This document shows, piece after piece, positions 1-4,294 of a stretch of DNA of 5,464 nt. The stretch covers positions 1 through 5,464 of the forward strand of contig JAPULM010000149.1 of NCBI GenBank assembly GCA_027294925.1, read 5' to 3'. A program made the translations under genes and the position numbers. The notes under the pieces were generated by a model, which worked only from the letters and a program-made list of their open reading frames with translations, was not told where the DNA came from and made no database searches. The first letter of the stretch is position 1. Every line of letters begins with the position of its first letter. The DNA is from a bacterium (GTDB taxonomy: Bacteria > Tectomicrobia > Entotheonellia > Entotheonellales > Entotheonellaceae).

Positions 1-137
1 GGCACCCAACCATACCAGACATCCACATTCCGCCCCAGGCCATGGTAGAACAACACCATCTCGGGTTCTTTCCATGGGTCGGTGAAGTCATCGATGTCGT
101 AATAAGTCAAATAACCATCAATCTCGCCTGTCAACAT
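1..137 (-). CDS. Alpha/beta-hydrolase fold protein, N-terminal fragment (continues past left edge)
   Basis: Only the first 45 codons are inside the window, with two bases of the next codon at the edge. The translation begins MLTGEIDGYLTYYDIDDF and continues to FYHGLGRNVDVWYGWV. A beta-strand (MVLFYHG) followed by HG at residues 32-33 and an aromatic-rich segment is the usual start of an alpha/beta hydrolase, where HG forms part of the oxyanion hole. The nucleophile elbow and catalytic Asp/His would lie outside the window. The ATG at 137-135 is chosen because GGTGGGAG (154-147) sits 9 bases upstream and an in-frame TAG lies at 185-183 with no other usual start between. The gene is divergent from the SDR, with 154 bp between their starts. 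Members hydrolyse esters, lactones or C-C bonds (for example enol-lactonases); the substrate cannot be told from this fragment. The fold is fairly certain; the function is unknown. Confidence 0.75.
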   Translation of the reverse strand, partial: MLTGEIDGYLTYYDIDDFTDPWKEPEMVLFYHGLGRNVDVWYGWV

Positions 138-219
138 ACCCTGTATCTCCCACCGCGCATGCGCTATCGTCTCGTCACGTATCTACTCTTGCACCGAAGA
201 CGGCGAATTCTCTCTAAAG

Positions 220-248
220 GATCTATGCAAGGACGGCGCTGTTGTCAA
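220..248 (-). promoter_or_regulatory. Candidate sigma70-type promoter for the alpha/beta hydrolase
   Basis: Read on the minus strand, a perfect -35 hexamer TTGACA (248-243) is followed after 17 bases by TAGATC (225-220), which matches the -10 consensus at only three positions. It lies about 80 bases upstream of the hydrolase ATG and points towards it. The good -35 and ideal spacing support it; the poor -10 weakens it. The -35 overlaps the left arm of the inverted repeat at 241-269. Confidence 0.3.
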
Positions 249-269
249 GAAAGAATTTGCCCCGACAAC
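241..269. promoter_or_regulatory. Inverted repeat GTTGTC-N17-GACAAC in the divergent hydrolase/SDR control region
   Basis: GTTGTC (241-246) and GACAAC (264-269) are exact reverse complements separated by 17 bases, so the arm centres are 23 bp apart, close to two helical turns. The repeat lies between the two divergent genes, ends 22 bases before the SDR start, and overlaps a candidate -35 for the hydrolase. The 7-mer GTTGTCA at its left arm recurs in the palindrome upstream of the crotonase (1865-1875). An operator for a dimeric repressor is plausible, but six-base arms at this distance can arise by chance. The rest of the 138-291 gap shows no gene. Confidence 0.3.
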
Positions 270-291
270 CTTAGCACAGAGGAAAACCAAC

Positions 292-1062
292 ATGGAATTA
301 TTCAGTCTTAAAGGGAAAGTCGCTATTATCACGGGTGGCAATGGTGGTCTTGGACGCGGCATGGCACAAGGCTTAGCTGCCGCCGGTGCCAACATCGTCA
401 TCGCAGCCCGCAATAAGGAAAAAACAGCCACAACCGCAGCTGAGCTCCGCAACCTCTACGGCATACAAACTCTTGAAGCCAAAGTTGACGTCTGCCTGGA
501 GGCTGACGTTAAAGCCCTGGTGGCCCAAACCGTTGACACCTTCAACCGTCTTGACATTTTAATTAACAATGCTGGAACCAACATCCGCAAACCGCCTGAA
601 GAACTTTCGCAGTCAGATTGGCAAACGGTGATCGATACCAATCTCAAAAGTGCGTTTCTTTGTTCACAGGCCGCCTACCAAGCAATGGTTCAAAATGGCG
701 GCGGAAAAATTATTAACAATGGGTCTATGTTTTCAATCTTTGGCGGCAGCCATGTCCTAGCCTATGCTGCCAGCAAAGGCGGCGTTGTACAACTCACCAA
801 AAGCCTCGCGGTGGCCTGGGCAAAGGACAACATCCAAGTAAATGCGATCCTGCCCGGCTGGCTTTACACAGACCTAACCCATCGCGCCATACAAGACTTA
901 CCGGATTTACATGAGCGGGTTTTGGCACGAACCCCTCAGAGGCGCTGGGGACAACCCGAAGACTTGGCTGGCGCGGCCGTATTCTTGGCCAGTAAAGCCT
1001 CAGATTTTGTAACCGGCGTCGTCCTACCGGTTGATGGCGGCTACTCCATTATGGCACCTTAA
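292..1062 (+). CDS. Short-chain dehydrogenase/reductase (classical SDR, KduD/BadH-like)
   Basis: This 256-residue protein is a full-length classical SDR, a soluble NAD(P)H-dependent oxidoreductase with a Rossmann fold. Visible motifs in order are the cofactor loop TGGNGGLG (14-21), an acidic adenine-contact residue D66, NNAG (92-95), the active-site tetrad N117, S145, Y158 and K162 (YAASK), and a C-terminal VDGGY. The basic R40 after the second strand (AARNK) suggests NADP(H) rather than NAD(H), by family rule. The start is supported by AGAGGA (278-283) 8 bases before the ATG. Overall wording (LKGKVAIITGGNGGLGRGM, RRWGQPEDLAGAAVFLAS) resembles 2-deoxygluconate 3-dehydrogenase/gluconate 5-dehydrogenase-type SDRs and the BadH type alike, so the alcohol substrate stays open. 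The neighbouring crotonase and hydrolase favour a hydroxyacyl-CoA or alicyclic hydroxyacid (inference). Its stop codon overlaps that of the convergent crotonase. Confidence 0.93.
   Translation: MELFSLKGKVAIITGGNGGLGRGMAQGLAAAGANIVIAARNKEKTATTAAELRNLYGIQTLEAKVDVCLEADVKALVAQTVDTFNRLDILINNAGTNIRKPPEELSQSDWQTVIDTNLKSAFLCSQAAYQAMVQNGGGKIINNGSMFSIFGGSHVLAYAASKGGVVQLTKSLAVAWAKDNIQVNAILPGWLYTDLTHRAIQDLPDLHERVLARTPQRRWGQPEDLAGAAVFLASKASDFVTGVVLPVDGGYSIMAP
1059..1062. other. Shared TTAA: overlapping convergent stop codons
   Basis: The palindromic tetramer TTAA contains TAA on the plus strand (1060-1062, end of the SDR) and TAA on the minus strand (1061-1059, end of the crotonase). The two reading frames therefore overlap tail to tail by four bases, with no intergenic space. 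Any transcript of either gene must end inside the other gene and be antisense to it. I see no T-tract hairpin within the nearby coding sequence that could terminate either one. Confidence 0.9.
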
Positions 1063-1832
1063 CGCCATGGTGAAAAATCAGGTGGCCGACGCTCTAGAAA
1101 AGCTGCGGCCCCTTCTTGCTGCTCCCCGGTGCGGTAATAATTGGGGGCAACCATACGTCGTATACGATCGCCAGAGCCTCGCAGGTAATCAGCTTCGGCC
1201 TCAAAAGAGGCTTTCAAAACCTTTAAACAAGTTGGGCTCAAGGCTAATAAATCGCGGCACCAGCGATTAACTTCTTCATCCAGACGCCCATAGGGGACAA
1301 CCGCGTTCGCCAGTCCCCACTCGTAAGCTTGTTGGGCGGTGTAGCGGCGGCACAAAAACCACATTTCCCGGGCTCGCTTATGCCCTACTACATGCGACAA
1401 AAAACTAACCGTCTCGCCACTGGCAGGACTCCCTACCCGTGCACCATTTTGACCAAAAATAGCATGTTCGGCAGCAATGGTAAAATCACAATGATAGGCC
1501 ATATGATTACCGGCTCCGACCGCATAGCCATTGACTCGGGCAATCACCGGCTTGGGACATTGGCCAATACGGTCGTTAATATTGAAAGGAATTCGCTCTA
1601 ATCCGCCCTGCGACTCCCAAAACACATCGCCTCCGGAGCAAAAGGCATTGCGTCCACTGCCAGTGATTACCACCACGCCGATGTCGCCATCCGAGCCCGC
1701 GTCATCAAGCGCTTGGTTCATTTCACGCAATGTGATGTCCGTAAAGGCATTATAGGTTTCCGGTCGGTTAATCGTGATACGAGCAACCGCATCAGATTTG
1801 TGATAAATGATATCATTGAACGTGAATGCCAT
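1059..1832 (-). CDS. Crotonase-superfamily enzyme, MenB/BadI-like (not a classical enoyl-CoA hydratase)
   Basis: This 257-residue protein has the crotonase core for binding acyl-CoA: INRPETYNAF (21-30), the first oxyanion-hole loop CSGGD (65-69) and the second, YAVGAG (103-108). The glutamates of enoyl-CoA hydratase are absent: the first falls at H110 and the second at G130 in FGQNGARVGS. The C-terminal part (VGHKRAREMWFLCRRY, the WGLANAVVP region, EGAAAFLERRPPDFSPW) matches the pattern I recall for 1,4-dihydroxy-2-naphthoyl-CoA synthase (MenB) and 2-ketocyclohexanecarboxyl-CoA hydrolase (BadI), which catalyse Dieckmann-type ring closure or its reverse. Glycine at 130 fits the bicarbonate-type MenB site, and S135 and Y233 match MenB active-site residues. 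The aspartate two residues after that serine is A137 here. Start choice: AGAGGA (1845-1840) lies 7 bases before the ATG. A hydrolase or lyase on a cyclic beta-keto-acyl-CoA is my best guess; the exact reaction is uncertain. Confidence 0.9.
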   Translation of the reverse strand: MAFTFNDIIYHKSDAVARITINRPETYNAFTDITLREMNQALDDAGSDGDIGVVVITGSGRNAFCSGGDVFWESQGGLERIPFNINDRIGQCPKPVIARVNGYAVGAGNHMAYHCDFTIAAEHAIFGQNGARVGSPASGETVSFLSHVVGHKRAREMWFLCRRYTAQQAYEWGLANAVVPYGRLDEEVNRWCRDLLALSPTCLKVLKASFEAEADYLRGSGDRIRRMVAPNYYRTGEQQEGAAAFLERRPPDFSPWR

Positions 1833-1864
1833 CTGGATGTCCTCTTCTCGGGTTACAATTTATG

Positions 1865-1875
1865 GTTGTCACAAC
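1865..1875. promoter_or_regulatory. Palindrome GTTGTCACAAC upstream of the crotonase
   Basis: GTTGT-C-ACAAC is a perfect 11-bp palindrome with a single central base, 33 bp upstream of the crotonase ATG. Read towards that gene it is followed closely by CATAAAT, a possible -10 (CATAAA matches four of six positions), so a bound protein would cover the promoter spacer. No good -35 is visible at the right distance. It shares GTTGTCA with the inverted repeat before the SDR. It is a candidate operator; the binding protein is unknown, although the TetR-type regulator in this window is an obvious one to test. Confidence 0.4.
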
Positions 1876-1937
1876 TTGATCTTGGCGCCCTATCCTACCA
1901 AAGCAGGAGAACGAGACATCGTATACCGAGATGTTTC

Positions 1938-1993
1938 GTCAAGACAATCGATCGTTACGACGGCTTGACTCCTAATGTCTAATTCGTTAGGTT
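1938..1993. promoter_or_regulatory. Divergent control region between crotonase and phosphatase; candidate promoter for the phosphatase
   Basis: GTCAAG (1938-1943) and CTTGAC (1964-1969) are exact inverted arms, each holding a TTGAC that points outward. On the plus strand, TTGACT (1965-1970), a 17-base spacer and TAGGTT (1988-1993) form a weak sigma70-like promoter about 60 bases upstream of the phosphatase start. On the minus strand, TTGACG (1942-1937) has no matching -10 at the right distance. A second small inverted repeat, CCTAA (1971-1975) with TTAGG (1987-1991), lies in the plus-strand spacer. The whole 1833-2055 gap contains no supportable gene. Confidence 0.3.
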
Positions 1994-2055
1994 CAAACAG
2001 CCTTTCCGTTAAAAACATAGGCGCGCAGCACATCGTATGCAGGTTAGGATTTTGA

Positions 2056-2739
2056 ATGGATTATGCAATTGGTGATATTCACGGTTACCGGGATAAGGTT
2101 GAACGTTTAATTGACAAATTGAGCTATGATCCAACTGTCGATCGCCTGATCTTCCTGGGCGACTATATTGATCGTGGTCCAGAGAGCAAGGGGGTCATTG
2201 ATTTAATGATCGAGCTCAAACACACTAATGCCTCGAACATCTTTCTAATGGGCAACCATGAAGACAACTTTTTAACTTATATTCAAGCCTGTGCATCTGG
2301 CGCCGGCTCCAACTATTGGCTCAAAGAGCCTTTTTTCGCCGGAGGCGGTATCTCAACCCTCCACAGCTACCATCCCAACCTACAAGACCCTTACGAAGAA
2401 CGACTGATTGAAAACATCCCCCCGGAACACCTCTCATTCCTCATCGATCTTCAGCTCTTCTGGACCGATGAGGATTACATAGCTGTGCATGCAGGGGTAC
2501 GACCTGGCATTCCTCTCAAACAACAACACGAGAATGATCTCCTACGCATCCGTGCCCCCTTTCTACGCAACTCACACGGATTAGGCAAATGCGTTCTCTT
2601 TGGCCACACACCCTTCCATGACACCTTCCGTCATCATGATAAAGTGGGAATCGACACCGGAGCATGTTTCGAAGCCATGGGTTATGGTAAGTTAACGGCC
2701 TTTTGTCTTCAAACCCAACAGACGTTCCAGATATTATGA
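2056..2739 (+). CDS. PPP-family metallophosphatase (bacterial Ser/Thr protein phosphatase type)
   Basis: The 227-residue product carries the whole PPP signature: GDIHG (6-10), GDYIDRG (35-41), GNHE (66-69), and the later metal-ligand histidines H145 (HAGV) and H184 (FGHTP). Asp7, His9, Asp36, Asn67, His145 and His184 would bind the two-metal centre, and Arg40 and His68 would act on the phosphate. Length and motif spacing fit compact bacterial enzymes such as phage-lambda phosphatase and PrpA/PrpE relatives. Known members remove phosphate from Ser/Thr (sometimes Tyr or His) or cleave dinucleoside tetraphosphates, so the substrate cannot be fixed from sequence. No signal peptide or membrane segment is visible, so it should be cytosolic. 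AGGA (2046-2049) lies 6 bases before the ATG. It is divergent from the crotonase and 160 bp from the next gene, so it is probably transcribed alone. No partner kinase is seen. Confidence 0.92.
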   Translation: MDYAIGDIHGYRDKVERLIDKLSYDPTVDRLIFLGDYIDRGPESKGVIDLMIELKHTNASNIFLMGNHEDNFLTYIQACASGAGSNYWLKEPFFAGGGISTLHSYHPNLQDPYEERLIENIPPEHLSFLIDLQLFWTDEDYIAVHAGVRPGIPLKQQHENDLLRIRAPFLRNSHGLGKCVLFGHTPFHDTFRHHDKVGIDTGACFEAMGYGKLTAFCLQTQQTFQIL

Positions 2740-2791
2740 GTATTATATAAATTTCCACAACCATTCTATTATTATTGCAGTCGACCTATAT

Positions 2792-2808
2792 TTTTTCTGA
2801 CAGAAAAA
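2792..2808. promoter_or_regulatory. Perfect 17-bp palindrome immediately upstream of the mucR-type promoter
   Basis: TTTTTCTG-A-CAGAAAAA is an exact palindrome with 8-base arms around one central A at 2800. It ends two bases before the -35 hexamer of the promoter at 2811-2838. Its T-tract/A-tract arms resemble the AT-rich sites bound by Ros/MucR proteins, which often repress their own genes, so an autoregulatory operator is plausible (inference). As RNA it would have a one-base loop and a weak A-U stem, so it is a poor terminator for the upstream phosphatase. Confidence 0.5.
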
Positions 2809-2810
2809 GC

Positions 2811-2838
2811 TTGACTTTGGCATTAATTATGAAATAAT
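2811..2838 (+). promoter_or_regulatory. Sigma70-type promoter of the MucR/Ros-type gene
   Basis: TTGACT (2811-2816, five of six consensus positions) is followed after 16 bases by AATAAT (2833-2838, five of six). This is the best promoter in the window. Transcription would begin near 2845, giving a leader of about 55 bases before the ATG at 2900. It is flanked by a palindrome (2792-2808) and an inverted repeat in the leader (2861-2881). Confidence 0.65.
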
Positions 2839-2860
2839 CTACTTTCATGAGCCCTTGTTT

Positions 2861-2881
2861 CTTTTTAGGTAGTGTAAAAAG
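2861..2881 (+). promoter_or_regulatory. Inverted repeat in the mucR-type leader, next to a strong ribosome binding site
   Basis: CTTTTTA (2861-2867) and TAAAAAG (2875-2881) are exact reverse complements around a 7-base centre, GGTAGTG. The repeat ends one base before the purine-rich GGGAGAGGAG (2883-2892), whose AGGAG is 7 bases from the ATG. It could be a second DNA site for a T-tract-binding regulator or a weak hairpin in the leader RNA. Its centre (2871) is about 71 bp from that of the upstream palindrome (2800). Confidence 0.4.
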
Positions 2882-2899
2882 TGGGAGAGGAGACAAAAA

Positions 2900-3322
2900 A
2901 TGTCGAAATCGTTGGTAGAAATGTCTGCTGAAATTGTGACTGCACAAGCTAGCCATTCACGGCTTTCCCCTGATGATATTGCAGATAGTTTGCGTAAAGT
3001 TTTTCAGACGCTAAAAGATATACAACATATGGGAAACGGTTCAGAACTTGATGAAGCCATCTATCGTGATCCGCAATCCTCGATCCAGCGCACTCAGGTC
3101 ATTTGCCTTGAATGCGGTAAAGCTTTCAAACTCCTTTCCAATCGTCACTTGGCCCTGCATGGTCTCACCCCACGAGAATACAAACAAAAACATGGTATAC
3201 GGATGACGCAGGCGTTGAGTGCACGCACGTTATCGGCACGACGGCGTAAGCTTGCCAAAGATTTGGGCATGGGAAAACAGCTTGCGGAGTGGCGGGAAGA
3301 CCGAAAACGCCGTGCTGGTTAG
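2900..3322 (+). CDS. Ros/MucR-family zinc-finger transcriptional regulator
   Basis: The 140-residue protein has the size and order of the MucR/Ros family: an N-terminal helical region (about 1-62) used for oligomerisation in studied members, then a single prokaryotic zinc finger with basic flanks. The finger reads VICLECGKAF (67-76), with C69 and C72, then H83 and H87 (CX2CX10HX3H), followed by HGLTPREYKQKHGI (87-100). In the Agrobacterium Ros finger, as I recall, the spacing is CX2CX9HX4H, so this variant shifts one residue across the histidine. The basic C-terminus (RRRKLAK, REDRKRR) should help bind DNA. Family members bind AT-rich, T-tract sites and act as global, H-NS-like repressors; Ros and MucR are known to be autoregulated. 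The start is firm, with AGGAG 7 bases upstream and a good promoter. It converges on the TetR gene with 62 bp between stops. Confidence 0.92.
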   Translation: MSKSLVEMSAEIVTAQASHSRLSPDDIADSLRKVFQTLKDIQHMGNGSELDEAIYRDPQSSIQRTQVICLECGKAFKLLSNRHLALHGLTPREYKQKHGIRMTQALSARTLSARRRKLAKDLGMGKQLAEWREDRKRRAG

Positions 3323-3384
3323 CCTCGATGGTTGGTCAAAATGTACAAGCGCCGGTTGGCGGACAAACGATGCAAGACCTAGGG

Positions 3385-3993
3385 TCATGCCGTATCATCT
3401 GAGGCAACAGTCAACCCTTCCAAGATAAGCTTGGTGAAAACTTCTGCAATTTCTTGCGCTGAGAGCGTACCATTCGGGTTATACCAACGGTATACCCAAT
3501 TGCACATACCTAAAATCGCATAGCCCGTTACTTTCACGTTAAGATCGTCACGTAAAATTCCACTCTCAACACCTTGCTGGAGTAAGACAGCCCAAAGACG
3601 CTGATAGTGTTTTGGTGTCTCAATAGCGTTTTTTTGCAATTGCTGCATCAGGTGGTGATAGTCGTGCAGGTAAACTGCGATATGAGGATAATGCTCGTGG
3701 AAACTTTCAATGTGATTGGTAATTGCCTGAGCAATTTTGGATACGATGGGGGCATCTGAACTGACAATTTCGTCAAGTTTGTTGTAAGCTTGACGTATAG
3801 GATCGCGCACAATCAAATATAACAGTTCCTCCTTACTTTTTATGTAGTAGTAGAGGCTGCCTTTTAACATCCCAACATCCGCCGCAATATCCTCTAGGGT
3901 TGTCGCACGGTAACCTTTCTCTTTGAACAAACGTGCGGCAACGCTGATAATCTCTTGCTCCTTGGAGGGTGACATCTTTTTTGATTTGCTCAT
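3385..3993 (-). CDS. TetR/AcrR-family transcriptional regulator (KstR2-like C-terminal domain)
   Basis: The 202-residue protein has a standard TetR N-terminal DNA-binding domain. A helix begins at KEQEIISVAARLFKEKGY (11-28), and the helix-turn-helix covers about 31-57, TTLEDIAADVG then SLYYYIKSKEEL. The C-terminal ligand and dimer domain ends with LGMCNWVYRWYNPNGTLS (161-178), which I associate with the KstR2-type subgroup that often senses acyl-CoA thioesters and represses fatty-acid or ring-degradation genes. The ATG at 3993 is preferred. A longer in-frame reading from TTG at 4029 adds twelve residues unlike the family. Neither start has a clear ribosome binding site. The gene converges on the mucR-type gene and runs in the same direction as the M16 gene upstream, with 293 bp between. 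Control of the nearby SDR and crotonase genes is a reasonable guess. Confidence 0.9.
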   Translation of the reverse strand: MSKSKKMSPSKEQEIISVAARLFKEKGYRATTLEDIAADVGMLKGSLYYYIKSKEELLYLIVRDPIRQAYNKLDEIVSSDAPIVSKIAQAITNHIESFHEHYPHIAVYLHDYHHLMQQLQKNAIETPKHYQRLWAVLLQQGVESGILRDDLNVKVTGYAILGMCNWVYRWYNPNGTLSAQEIAEVFTKLILEGLTVASDDTA

Positions 3994-4028
3994 GTTGGTA
4001 CACTTCGCTTCATACACGCACGAGAACA

Positions 4029-4038
4029 AATAATTATT
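4029..4038. promoter_or_regulatory. AT-rich palindrome AATAATTATT in the TetR gene upstream region
   Basis: AATAATTATT is a perfect 10-bp palindrome, 36 bp upstream of the preferred TetR start. Flanking C4027 and G4040 are also symmetric, with one mismatched pair between. It could contain a -10 element, an autoregulatory site, or both, but no good -35 lies at the expected distance, and short AT palindromes are common. Together with the hairpins below, this is what the noncoding 3994-4286 stretch holds; I see no gene in it. Confidence 0.25.
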
Positions 4039-4202
4039 GGGCCAAACCAGTGCTCACATCCGATGCATGGGGCAGGTAGAGTAACAGGCCCAACTATCAT
4101 TTGCAAGTATCTGCTCGAACTGCGAACTAGGTTCCCTCAGATATCACCAATACGCCTCAGAAGTATGCCGAAGGGCAAAACGGGGTTGGACATAATTCTG
4201 GC

Positions 4203-4249
4203 CTTCACCATCGGCAATGAGCGGCATTAAAGCCGATTGCTCATTGAAG
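4203..4249. repeat. Bulged inverted repeat (stem-loop) downstream of the M16 gene
   Basis: CAATGAGC (4215-4222) pairs exactly with GCTCATTG (4239-4246). Inside, GGC (4223-4225) pairs with GCC (4232-4234) around the loop ATTAAA, leaving GATT (4235-4238) bulged. Outside, CTT (4203-4205) can pair with AAG (4247-4249) across a 7-base bulge. A competing pairing exists, since ATCGGC (4210-4215) is also the reverse complement of GCCGAT (4232-4237), so the element could fold in two ways. No T-tract follows on either strand, so it is not a standard intrinsic terminator. It could protect or process the 3' end of the M16 mRNA, or be a dispersed repeat. Confidence 0.5.
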
Positions 4250-4273
4250 CGGACAAGCCATTGTGATAGCCCT

Positions 4274-4294
4274 CAACGTAGGCAGATTACGTTG
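4274..4294 (-). terminator. Hairpin spanning the M16 stop codon (non-canonical 3' end element)
   Basis: CAACGTA (4274-4280) and TACGTTG (4288-4294) are exact 7-base inverted arms around a 7-base loop. The M16 stop codon (TAA, 4289-4287) straddles the edge of the upstream arm and the loop. There is no T-run after the stem on the minus strand, so Rho-independent termination is doubtful. It may act in transcript ending or stability, or be chance. Confidence 0.3.

Noticed and set aside
42..311. Plus-strand open frame over the left end
   Set aside because: It overlaps the hydrolase start and the divergent control region, has no recognisable protein pattern, and is antisense to a convincing family-typical translation.
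1059..1832. Plain enoyl-CoA hydratase as the name for the crotonase
   Set aside because: Both hydratase glutamates are replaced (H110, G130), and the C-terminal half follows the MenB/BadI pattern instead.
3350..3361. CGCC-GGTT-GGCG hairpin between the convergent mucR-type and TetR genes as a bidirectional terminator
   Set aside because: The stem is only four base pairs and no T-tract follows on either strand; the 3323-3384 gap shows no better candidate.
3994..4029. Longer TetR protein starting at TTG 4029
   Set aside because: The extra residues (MFSCVYEAKCTN) do not resemble a TetR N-terminus and no ribosome binding site precedes the TTG; the ATG at 3993 gives normal family length.
4165..4230. 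Small plus-strand ORF (21 codons, MPKGKTGLDIILAF...) in the 3994-4286 gap
   Set aside because: There is no ribosome binding site and no recognisable family, and it runs into the stem-loop region; a chance frame or a decayed remnant cannot be told apart.
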